Program-made: the position numbers and the translations under genes
Source: Kribbella caucasensis
GTDB lineage: Bacteria; Actinomycetota; Actinomycetes; Propionibacteriales; Kribbellaceae
Direction of reading: 5' to 3'
Assembly (NCBI RefSeq): GCF_004361855.1
Contig: NZ_SNWQ01000009.1
Coordinates: 186,001-250,000 of the forward strand
DNA: 64,000 nucleotides
Shown: one piece after another, positions 16,148-23,421 of the stretch
Layout of the letters: the number at the start of each line of letters is the position of its first letter
Numbering within the stretch: the stretch's first letter is position 1
Notes under the pieces: generated by a model
What the model was told of the DNA's origin: nothing
Databases searched by the model: none
Seen by the model: the letters and a program-made list of their open reading frames with translations, nothing else

Positions 16148-18205
16148 TCAGTCTGGAGCACCATCCGGCCCCGTGCCAGGCCCCAATCCATCGGTCTGAT
16201 CAAGTTCACTTGAACTCCCCGCCGGCGCTGTTCCGAGTTGCCCGCCGAGGCCCGGTTTGAGCGGATCCGAACCGAACTGGACCTCAAGCGCGTCGCCAAG
16301 GCCGTCGGAGTCGGAGTCGAGCAGGGTCGGGTTGGTGCCGAGGGACAGCTCGGCGTTGTCGGACAGCCCGTCGCTGTCCGAGTCGCTCCGCAGCGGGTCG
16401 AGCCCGGCCCGCTTCTCGTACGTGTCGGTGAGGCCGTCCTTGTCCGTGTCGGTCACACCGTTGCGGATCACCTCGGCGAACTGGCCCTGCCCGCCGACGC
16501 CGGCCACGCCCGGGATCTTGCCCGGATCGCTGCCCTGCGACAGCTCGAACGGATCGGACAGCCCGTCCTTGTCGGTGTCGGCCAGGAGCGGATCAGTGTG
16601 CGACTTGATCGCCTCGAACGCGTCCGGCAGCCCGTCCTGATCGGTGTCGGCCGAGGCCGGGTTCATCCCCGCGAGCTTCTCGAAGGCGTCGGTCAGCCCG
16701 TCCTTGTCGGCGTCTGGCGGCGCGGTGACCGGCGTACCGGTGTCGATCTGGTCGTACTGTGCGCTCAGGGCCGCCGTGGTCGCGCCGTTCGGCGACGTAC
16801 CCGGCATCTGCAGGGTCGGCGCTGCCGCCAACATGGTGTCCGGACTGGTCGAAGCCGGAGCAGGTGATGCGTCGAGGCCCGGGATGATGCCCGCGTAGTT
16901 GAACCGGTTGTTCGCGGAGAACTCGCCCACGCCGTACTTGGTGCCCTTCGCCTCGATCGTCCGGCCGTCGCCGAGGCTGATCGCGACGTGCGCCTTGGAC
17001 GGGCGGCCGCCGCCGGGAGCGGGCTCTTTGGAGAAGAAGAACAGCAACGCGCCCTTGGTTCGCAACGCCTCGTCGACCCCGACCAGCGCGTCCTTCTGCT
17101 TCAGGTCGAGGTACTGGTACATCGCGCCGTCCGGGATCTCCACGCCGGCCTGGTGCGCGGCCCACTTGGTCAGCTCGGAGCAGTCGAACACGTCCGGGTC
17201 CATGTCGCTCAGCTTCGCCCGGGCGCCGAAGACATACCGGTCGCCCTCCTGCGCCTGCGCGATCGAGACGAACCGGTCCACCTTCGTCTGATCCCCGCCG
17301 GCCTGCCGCTGCATCGGTTGCATCGGTTGCTGCGGCTGGACGGTCTGGATGGTGGGCTGGACGGGCTGTGGAGTGGGCGGAGGCGTGACAGGTTGCGGGA
17401 TCACGCCGTCGCCGGCGTCCGCGACCATCGGGTTCGAGCCGTACTCGATCTCGATCCGGTCCGACAAGCCGTCGTTGTCACTGTCCCACTTGCTCGCGGC
17501 ACTGCCGAGCGACGCCTCCGAGCTGTCCGACAACCCGTCCAGATCGCTGTCCGACAGCTTCGGATTCGAATGGCTGACCGCGATCTCGTACCCGTCGGCG
17601 AGCCCGTCGCTGTCGGTGTCGGCCAGCTTCAACCCGGTCCCGGCCGCCCGCTCGAACGCGTCCGTCAGCCCGTCCGAGTCGGAATCCAGCTGCATCCCGA
17701 CCGCCTGCCCCGCGTCGATCCGGTCGTACGACGCCAGACTCGTCGGCTGCGTGCTCGTCAGCACCGTCTCGCCCGATCCGTTCGATGACGAAGGCAACGG
17801 CGGCGGCAGCTTCGACCCGTACCCCACCACCCCGCGCCCGTCGCCTTGTACGCCGGTAACGGCCTCGACCTTGTCCAAATAAGTCCGGTAATCGTGCGAT
17901 GTGCCCTGGTTCGACGCGTGCGTCGTGGTCCACGGACGCATGTCCCTGCCCTGCCGGGAGATGTCGAAGGCCGCCCGCGCGTTGGCCAGTGGATCGTTCA
18001 GATCGCCGTACTTCGTGCCGCGGTTCCCGTCGGCGGCCACGTTGATCTGCCAGAGCCCGACCGAGTGCTCGCCCTTCGTGTTCAGCGCACTGGTCCGGCC
18101 GCCGGATTCGGCCATCGCGATCGCGGTCCACGTGGTCGCCTGCTCCGGGCTGAACCCGGCAGCGCGTGCGGCCTCGTAGATCTCGCCGATCGAGAGCTTG
18201 GGCAT
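16148..18205 (-). CDS. transglycosylase / NlpC-P60 hydrolase with thrombospondin type 3-like repeats
   Basis: 685 residues. Residues 1-110 resemble a goose/SLT-type lysozyme domain: catalytic Glu in AMAESGG, then HSVGLWQIN. Residues about 170-275 hold four DxDxDGLxD calcium-type (TSP3) repeats. Residues about 305-440 are NlpC/P60: Cys in DVFDCSELTKW and His in KAHVAISLGDG. A second set of DTDKDGLTD repeats fills 490-660. No signal peptide is visible, so export could need the injection system, lysis or a non-classical route. It could cut both glycan and peptide bonds; wall remodelling for eCIS release or a cargo role are the alternatives. It is divergent from the Hsp70 fusion gene, starts 84 bp apart. 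Confidence 0.85.
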   Translation of the reverse strand: MPKLSIGEIYEAARAAGFSPEQATTWTAIAMAESGGRTSALNTKGEHSVGLWQINVAADGNRGTKYGDLNDPLANARAAFDISRQGRDMRPWTTTHASNQGTSHDYRTYLDKVEAVTGVQGDGRGVVGYGSKLPPPLPSSSNGSGETVLTSTQPTSLASYDRIDAGQAVGMQLDSDSDGLTDAFERAAGTGLKLADTDSDGLADGYEIAVSHSNPKLSDSDLDGLSDSSEASLGSAASKWDSDNDGLSDRIEIEYGSNPMVADAGDGVIPQPVTPPPTPQPVQPTIQTVQPQQPMQPMQRQAGGDQTKVDRFVSIAQAQEGDRYVFGARAKLSDMDPDVFDCSELTKWAAHQAGVEIPDGAMYQYLDLKQKDALVGVDEALRTKGALLFFFSKEPAPGGGRPSKAHVAISLGDGRTIEAKGTKYGVGEFSANNRFNYAGIIPGLDASPAPASTSPDTMLAAAPTLQMPGTSPNGATTAALSAQYDQIDTGTPVTAPPDADKDGLTDAFEKLAGMNPASADTDQDGLPDAFEAIKSHTDPLLADTDKDGLSDPFELSQGSDPGKIPGVAGVGGQGQFAEVIRNGVTDTDKDGLTDTYEKRAGLDPLRSDSDSDGLSDNAELSLGTNPTLLDSDSDGLGDALEVQFGSDPLKPGLGGQLGTAPAGSSSELDQTDGLGPGTGPDGAPD

Positions 18206-18289
18206 ATTTGCAGTTTAGTGACGCCGACCCGTTTCTGGCACTCAAGCTCTACGATGTGTGCACCGTCGGGCAAAACCAGGGTGGGGGCC

Positions 18290-20542
18290 ATGGGGTATCG
18301 GCTGGGTGTCGATCTGGGGACGACTTTCACTGCCGCGGCGATCCGCGACGGCGGGCCGCCGACCATGCTCGGGCTGGGCAACCGGGCGCTGCAGATCCCG
18401 TCGGTGCTGTATCTCCAGGAGGACGGCGAGTTCCTGGTCGGCGAGGCCGCCGAACGCCGGGGCGCCGCCGACCCGGCCCGGATGGTCCGCGAGTTCAAAC
18501 GCCGCCTCGGAGACCCGGTCCCACTACTGGTCGCCGGTACGCCGTTCTCGGCGCAGGCCCTGTCGGCCAAGCTGCTCGCCTCGGTGGTTGCCACGGCGAC
18601 CGAGCGACGTGGCGCTGCCCCCGACGAAGTGGTCCTGACCTATCCGGCCAACTGGGGTGCGTACAAACGCGAACTGGTCGACCAGGTGATCAGCCTCGCC
18701 GACGTCGGCCGCTCGCTGACCTGCACCGAACCACAGGCCGCCGCGATCCAGTACGCCTCCCAGGCCAACCTGCAGCCGGGGGATCGGGTCGCGGTGTACG
18801 ACCTCGGTGGTGGCACCTTCGACGTCTGCGTGCTGGAGAAGACCGGGGCCGGGTTCACCATCCTCGGGACGCCCGAGGGGATCGAGCAGCTGGGTGGCGT
18901 CGACTTCGACGAGGCCGTGTTCCAGCACGTCGTCACCGCACTCGGTCCGGCGGTCGAGCAGCTCGATCTCGACAGCCCTGAGGGTCGTGCCGCGCTGACC
19001 AGGCTGCGTCGCGATTGCGTCGAAGCCAAGGAAGCCCTGTCCGCGGACGTGGACACCGTGATCCCGGTCGCGCTCCCGGGCCGCAGTACGTCGGTCCGGC
19101 TGACCCGGGCCGAGTTGGAGACGTTGATCGCGCCCGCACTCGAGCAGACCGTGGAGGCGACCAGCCGGGCGCTGCGGGCGGCGAACACGACCACCGAGCA
19201 GCTCACTGCAATCGTGCTGGTCGGTGGTAGCTCCCGGATCCCGTTGGTGAGCCATCTGCTGCAGTCCCGGTTCTCCACTCCGACGGCGCTGGACACGCAT
19301 CCCAAGCACGACATCGCATTGGGCGCAGTCCAGTTCCAGCCGGAAGAGGCCAGGACGGAACAGCTTGGCGCGGTCGGGACGCAGCTGCCCTCGCCGACGA
19401 GGACGCCGCTGTCGGCGCAGGCCAAGCGGCGGCTGGCGATCGCGGCGGGCGGCGTCGTCGTACTGGCTGGGGGAGTGGTCGCGGCGATGCAGCTGGCCGC
19501 GGGGGACGGCGGGAACCCAGGTGGACAGACCTCGGTGGCAACGAACACGCCCTCGCAGTCTGTGTCTTCAACGACGCCGACCAAGCCGACCACACCAACA
19601 GGGCCGCAGGCATTGCCGGAGGCGCCGGTGAAGTTGGCGGACACCGAGTTGGTCATTCCGCTGCTCAGAAAGGTGAGCGCCGACCTTACACTCGTCGACC
19701 TCTATGTCGCCGACGTGACCAACCCGGCCAAGCGGACCAAGCTGACCACGAAGCCGAACGATGATCTCCCCGCCCTCGCGCCGAACAAGCGGACCATGAT
19801 TTACCTGCACAACGTGCCGCCCTCGAAGGACCGCAGTCTGTGGGTCTCCGGAGTCGACGGCAGCAGGGCGAGAGAACTGTTCACGAAGACGCCGGCGCAG
19901 TGTGCCGCCAGCATCGGCAGACCGGGCTGGAACCCCAAGGATCCTACCCAGATCGTGGTCGGCTGCACCGCCGCCGACGGGACGTTCGGGATCTACCTGC
20001 TCGATACCGACGGCAAGGTACTGCAGAAGCTCTTCAGCAATCCGGCGCGCAAGGGCTTTGGGGCCAGTGATCCCGCGGTGTCACCGGACGGCAAGCTGGC
20101 CGTCTACGAGTTTCACGGCGGCTCCGGCACCGGTCTCTACGCGGTCGCGCTGGACGGCAAGAGTGAGCCACAGCGGCTGACCTCCGGCAGCGACGCCGAT
20201 CCGGTCTGGTCGCCGACGAGACCGGGCGTGCTGGCGTTCCGGCGTGTGCTCGGGGACAACTCGGCCACGATCTTCGTCACCAGCGTCACCGGCGCCGACC
20301 TGCCTTGCGCCGGCCAGTCGAGGCCGAACGAGATCGGTGGCGGCCGGATGTGCCAGCTCACCGATGCGAGCGTGTTCGATCAGGATCCGACCTGGTCGCC
20401 GGATGGGAAACGGATCGCCTTCAAGCATGGCTTGAACCCGTCGGCCATCCAGGTCGTACCGGCTGATGCGAGCGCGGCGCCTCAGCTGGTTTGGCCCAAC
20501 AACCCGGGCAATCAGAACGCGCCCGCCTGGACCCCGCGCTGA
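18290..20542 (+). CDS. membrane Hsp70-like ATPase fused to a TolB/PD40-type beta-propeller
   Basis: 750 residues. Residues 1-350 are an Hsp70/actin-fold ATPase: LGVDLGTTFTAAA (phosphate 1), AVYDLGGGTFDVCVLE (phosphate 2) and IVLVGGSSRIP (adenosine motif). The DnaK substrate-binding domain is missing. After a low-complexity linker comes one membrane helix (about 383-405, IAAGGVVVLAGGVVAAM), a Pro/Thr-rich spacer, then about 310 residues of WD40/TolB-like repeats (SPDGKLAVYEFHG, PTWSPDGKRIAFKHG) that would lie outside the cell. Topology suggests an ATP-driven sensor or chaperone across the membrane. The ATG is preceded by GGTGGGGG. A link to the eCIS rests on position only. Confidence 0.85.
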   Translation: MGYRLGVDLGTTFTAAAIRDGGPPTMLGLGNRALQIPSVLYLQEDGEFLVGEAAERRGAADPARMVREFKRRLGDPVPLLVAGTPFSAQALSAKLLASVVATATERRGAAPDEVVLTYPANWGAYKRELVDQVISLADVGRSLTCTEPQAAAIQYASQANLQPGDRVAVYDLGGGTFDVCVLEKTGAGFTILGTPEGIEQLGGVDFDEAVFQHVVTALGPAVEQLDLDSPEGRAALTRLRRDCVEAKEALSADVDTVIPVALPGRSTSVRLTRAELETLIAPALEQTVEATSRALRAANTTTEQLTAIVLVGGSSRIPLVSHLLQSRFSTPTALDTHPKHDIALGAVQFQPEEARTEQLGAVGTQLPSPTRTPLSAQAKRRLAIAAGGVVVLAGGVVAAMQLAAGDGGNPGGQTSVATNTPSQSVSSTTPTKPTTPTGPQALPEAPVKLADTELVIPLLRKVSADLTLVDLYVADVTNPAKRTKLTTKPNDDLPALAPNKRTMIYLHNVPPSKDRSLWVSGVDGSRARELFTKTPAQCAASIGRPGWNPKDPTQIVVGCTAADGTFGIYLLDTDGKVLQKLFSNPARKGFGASDPAVSPDGKLAVYEFHGGSGTGLYAVALDGKSEPQRLTSGSDADPVWSPTRPGVLAFRRVLGDNSATIFVTSVTGADLPCAGQSRPNEIGGGRMCQLTDASVFDQDPTWSPDGKRIAFKHGLNPSAIQVVPADASAAPQLVWPNNPGNQNAPAWTPR

Positions 20543-20546
20543 CGTC

Positions 20547-21257
20547 TCAGCCGAGCCGGGTAGCCGGTTCGTACGTGGGGCAGGAGACGTCCGAGTGGAT
20601 CTTCTGGGTCTTCGGGGCGACGCACAGGTCGTAGCCCGCCTCAGCGGTGGCGAACGGGCCGAGGTAGACGACCCAGGTGTTCGTCATCGGTCGCAGGCTG
20701 CCGTCCGCGAGGCCGGGGTACTGGCCGTTCGCGAGCATCGCCTTGGCCGGGACGCCGGCCGTGATCAGCCGGCCGGCCAGAGACTTGGCGGCCTGGGCGA
20801 CCTGATCGGCATCCATCCCCGAATCGGTGGAGTAGGAGTCGAGCACGACGATCCACTGGCCGGCCTTGAACCTGGGTGATTGCGGGCCGGTGTTCGGCGG
20901 TGGCGGTGACGCCTTCTGGCTGACCGCGGGACTGCGATCCGCCTTGGCCGTCCCGAGTGAGGGTGCCGGGTCCGAGCTGGGTTTCCCGGCGGGCGTCGTG
21001 GAGGTGCCGGCCACGTCGCGGCCGGCGGCAGGCGCGCCGCCGGTGGGGGACTCGGAGGGGGTCCCGTTGGTGATAATGAAGGCGAAGGCAGCGACCATCG
21101 CGGCGCCGGCCACGACGGCCGCGCCGATGGCGCTGTGCGACCACTTCGGCTTACCCGCCCGGTGGGGTCGGGCGGCCCGGGTGGGTTTTCGGTGGTCCAG
21201 ATGTGGCACGGCCAAGGCCCTCCCCAGTCCTTCCTGGTGGAATTCCCGGCTCAGCAT
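20547..21257 (-). CDS. membrane-anchored SPOR-like protein
   Basis: 236 residues: a basic cytoplasmic N-terminus, one membrane helix (about 44-63, AIGAAVVAGAAMVAAFAFII), a Ser/Thr/Pro-rich linker, and a C-terminal domain resembling SPOR (GQWIVVLDSYSTDSG, AKAMLANGQYPGL, WVVYLGPFATAEAG). SPOR domains bind denuded glycan strands in peptidoglycan; here two Cys near the end may form a disulfide. AGGAA sits eight bases before the ATG. The gene converges on the Hsp70 fusion with a 4-bp gap. A wall-sensing or anchoring role would suit the nearby wall hydrolase, but this is inferred. Confidence 0.7.
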   Translation of the reverse strand: MLSREFHQEGLGRALAVPHLDHRKPTRAARPHRAGKPKWSHSAIGAAVVAGAAMVAAFAFIITNGTPSESPTGGAPAAGRDVAGTSTTPAGKPSSDPAPSLGTAKADRSPAVSQKASPPPPNTGPQSPRFKAGQWIVVLDSYSTDSGMDADQVAQAAKSLAGRLITAGVPAKAMLANGQYPGLADGSLRPMTNTWVVYLGPFATAEAGYDLCVAPKTQKIHSDVSCPTYEPATRLG

Positions 21258-21278
21258 AGGACGGATTCCTGTGAAAGT

Positions 21279-21320
21279 GAGCAGTGTTCAGGTGCTCGGA
21301 ATCACACTGCTCAGCACCTG
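21279..21320. repeat. two interleaved inverted repeats
   Basis: Arm GAGCAGTGT (21279-21287) pairs with ACACTGCTC (21304-21312). Arm CAGGTGCT (21289-21296) pairs with AGCACCTG (21313-21320). The arms alternate, so the two stems exclude each other in RNA, or form two overlapping operators in DNA. They lie 22-63 bp upstream of the SPOR-like start. Confidence 0.6.
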
Positions 21321-21379
21321 GTCGCGGACCGGAATCGATCGGCGACAGTGCGCTGTCGATCAGTCGTTTGAATGTAACA

Positions 21380-21397
21380 GGTAGCGTTCGCGCTACC
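21380..21397. repeat. 7-bp stem with TTCG loop
   Basis: GGTAGCG-TTCG-CGCTACC, perfect. A UUCG loop makes a stable RNA hairpin. No T-run follows on either strand, so it is not a typical intrinsic terminator. Confidence 0.55.
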
Positions 21398-21484
21398 ACG
21401 ATCCGGTATTCCAGGCGATGGTCATAAATCTCCCCGGCTGAAAGCGTGAATGGAAAACCACTGACCATCCAGGAGGAATGCGGA

Positions 21485-21754
21485 ATGAGAAGAAGACGAA
21501 CTCTCGCCCGACCACGTCCTCTGCTGGTGGCGGAACGTCAGTCGTCCACGCATCCGGGATGTGCAGGTGCGGTCGCTCTGTGCGATCAGGCGCGCCTTTT
21601 ATCACCGAGTGGTCTGCCGTGTCAACTTTGCAGGCGTGCCGTTCGTCCACATGGGTGTCCGAAAGGGGGACACCATGCAATCCAAACAAACAGCGCGGCG
21701 GCTGACGGCAAGGGGCACGAAGACCGCGGCAAGGGGAAACATCATGAATCCTGA
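21485..21754 (+). CDS. possible short leader frame coupled to the propeller gene
   Basis: An 89-codon frame (start MRRRRTLARPRPLL, end KGKHHES). Its ATG has an ideal ribosome-binding site (AGGAGG at 21471-21476, 8-base spacing). Its stop at 21752-21754 lies eight bases past the ATG (21744) chosen for the secreted propeller gene, as in translational coupling. The composition is basic and Cys-rich, resembling nothing I know, and it could be a chance frame. A leader or decoy frame is the best reading. Confidence 0.25.
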   Translation: MRRRRTLARPRPLLVAERQSSTHPGCAGAVALCDQARLLSPSGLPCQLCRRAVRPHGCPKGGHHAIQTNSAAADGKGHEDRGKGKHHES

Positions 21755-22679
21755 CCATCGCGCCAGGCGAATGATCCGACTGCTGGTCCTTGCGCTGGCG
21801 CTGCCAGCGCTGATCGTGGGAACGGCAGCAACCGCCCAGGCGACCGCGCAGCACGACTCGGTCGCAGGCCAACCGGCCACGTTCGTCGCTTCCCGAGACG
21901 GGGTCGTCGTGCTGGTCTCCAGCACCACCGGTCGCGTGCTGCGCGCGTTGACCACCCCACAGCCCGGCGGCAGGGACAGCGATCCGTACCTGGCCGACAG
22001 CGGCCGGACGGTGGTGTTCGTCCGCGGCACGGGCACCTGCTCGTCGAGCATCCTGGCTGTGCCCCGGTGGGGCGGGCGCACTCGCGTCCTGGTGCCGGGC
22101 ACGACCGGAATGTTCAGCCAGCCAAGGCTCTCCCGTGACGGTCGACTACTGGCCTACCAGCGCCACGACTGCGCTGCGCGCCCGGCAGGCCTGATGGTCC
22201 GCACGCTGCGGACCGGCGCGACCCACACAATCGCCGTGCCGGGCAACGGCGAGGCCCTCTCTTACACGTTCACCGCGAATGGCCGCCGCCTGATCACCGC
22301 CTTGTATGTCGGCACCTATCAGGTTTGGTCGATCCCGGTGCGCGCCCGCAGCGTCGCTGCCGGGCGGCTGCTGCATCCCGCCCAGGCTGGCTGCTTCGCC
22401 CGGCACCTAACCGCGATCGGGCCGTCCAGGTACGTCGCGGTCGACCAGTACTGCCCCACTACCGGCGAGGAGAAGGTCCTCAAGGTCGACAACCGCACCG
22501 GACGACGCGTCGGCGTTCTCGCCCTTGTCCCGACCAGCGTAGTCGGGCTGGCCGGGATCGACTTCGACGCGACCGGCCGACACCTGCTCCTGCAAGATCA
22601 AGGGAGCACCGTCTACACGGTGACCCACGGCGCCAAGATGGCCCCGATCGCGACCGGCTTCCAGTCGGCCACCTGGTAA
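21744..22679 (+). CDS. secreted TolB/PD40-like beta-propeller protein
   Basis: 311 residues from the ATG at 21744 (AAGGGG seven bases upstream). An in-frame ATG at 21675, also with a strong ribosome-binding site (AAGGGGG), would add 23 residues before the signal peptide and is a real alternative. The signal peptide is clear: basic MNPDHRARRMIR, a hydrophobic LLVLALALPALIVG core, then an Ala-rich cleavage region. The mature part shows propeller blades (DGVVVLVSSTTGRVLR, QPRLSRDGRLLAYQR, SYTFTANGRRLITA, GIDFDATGRHLLLQD) with three or four Cys. Function unknown; binding of a wall polymer or peptide is plausible. Confidence 0.75.
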   Translation: MNPDHRARRMIRLLVLALALPALIVGTAATAQATAQHDSVAGQPATFVASRDGVVVLVSSTTGRVLRALTTPQPGGRDSDPYLADSGRTVVFVRGTGTCSSSILAVPRWGGRTRVLVPGTTGMFSQPRLSRDGRLLAYQRHDCAARPAGLMVRTLRTGATHTIAVPGNGEALSYTFTANGRRLITALYVGTYQVWSIPVRARSVAAGRLLHPAQAGCFARHLTAIGPSRYVAVDQYCPTTGEEKVLKVDNRTGRRVGVLALVPTSVVGLAGIDFDATGRHLLLQDQGSTVYTVTHGAKMAPIATGFQSATW

Positions 22680-22697
22680 CCAGTTCGGCAGCTGGGA

Positions 22698-22729
22698 GCT
22701 CACCGCCCGTCCACGGCGGGGCGGTGAGC
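22698..22729. terminator. hairpin terminator, 11-bp stem
   Basis: GCTCACCGCCC (22698-22708) and GGGCGGTGAGC (22719-22729) pair perfectly around a 10-base loop, 18 bases after the propeller stop. No T-run follows, as is common for actinobacterial terminators. It can serve both converging genes. Confidence 0.6.
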
Positions 22730-22885
22730 GATCGCCTGAGCCGCGCCTGCTTCCGACGCTGCGTAGATGCCGGTCTGGCTGTCTGGAGGGCACGAAGCGG
22801 CTGTGCTCGGGCTTAGCCGTCGGCTGGCCCAGGTTTAGGCGTGGTTCAGGCGGCCGGTCGATCGTCCCACCACGCGAAGCGTCAA

Positions 22886-23416
22886 CTAGGTCCCAGACGG
22901 AATCCCGCCTGGCTTGGGGGTCGGCCGGGTGTCGAGGGCATCTTCCAGCCAGGCGTCGACGTCGACCTCGCTGTTCAGGATGTGGTGCACGTACGACGCT
23001 CGCTCGTGCGCGAGGACCTCGAGCTCCCAGACGCAGGGCGCGGCGCCGATCGGAGCCGGGCGGAGGTCGTCCACGTCCAGGCCGGAGAAGATGCTCAGCC
23101 GGGACTGGAAGTCTCTCGCCCAGCTCTGCACGACCAGGTACGTCGCGTCGTCGCCCAGATGCAGCACCACGACCCCGAGCCCGACCGCCCCCATCGCGTC
23201 GTCGAACTCGAGCTGCCGGCTCGCGCCGGCCCGGGCGACCGACACCATCCGGTCGTCCCACGACCGGCCGCGCGCCGTGATCACGTACGGCTTGACCAGC
23301 CGGTTGTGAAAACGCCACGGCAGCAACGGCGTGACCGGCCGAGGTCGATAGGCCTCGGCCAGTCCCGTCAAGGCAACAGAGGCCGCACCAGCGAGGGCGG
23401 GATCAGGGGAAGCCAC
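22886..23416 (-). CDS. conserved hypothetical protein next to pepN
   Basis: 176 residues from a GTG five bases after the pepN stop, so it is the second gene of a pepN operon; longer frames upstream lie wholly inside pepN. The sequence (RFHNRLVKPYVITARGRSWDD, VVLHLGDDATYLVVQSWARDF, CVWELEVLAHERASYVHHIL) looks like one globular cytoplasmic domain without membrane segments. Mycobacteria have a conserved hypothetical (Rv2468c) next to pepN; equivalence is inferred from position. No function can be assigned. Confidence 0.65.
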   Translation of the reverse strand: MASPDPALAGAASVALTGLAEAYRPRPVTPLLPWRFHNRLVKPYVITARGRSWDDRMVSVARAGASRQLEFDDAMGAVGLGVVVLHLGDDATYLVVQSWARDFQSRLSIFSGLDVDDLRPAPIGAAPCVWELEVLAHERASYVHHILNSEVDVDAWLEDALDTRPTPKPGGIPSGT

Positions 23417-23421
23417 CCGCC

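Larger units (their letters stand above)
21258..21743. other. gene-poor region rich in inverted repeats
   Basis: About 490 bp between the divergent SPOR-like gene and the secreted propeller gene. It holds two interleaved inverted repeats (21279-21320), a CGACAG-TGCG-CTGTCG palindrome (21343-21358), a 7-bp stem with a TTCG loop (21380-21397), ATGGTC/GACCAT arms around 21417-21467, and a strong ribosome-binding site (AGGAGG, 21471) leading into a short reading frame. No tRNA-like fold or transposon ends were found. It may hold a regulatory RNA or complex divergent promoters. Confidence 0.5.

Noticed and set aside
21279..21320. H-type pseudoknot
   Set aside because: The loop that must cross the 9-bp stem would have zero bases, so both stems cannot form together; alternative hairpins or DNA operators fit better.
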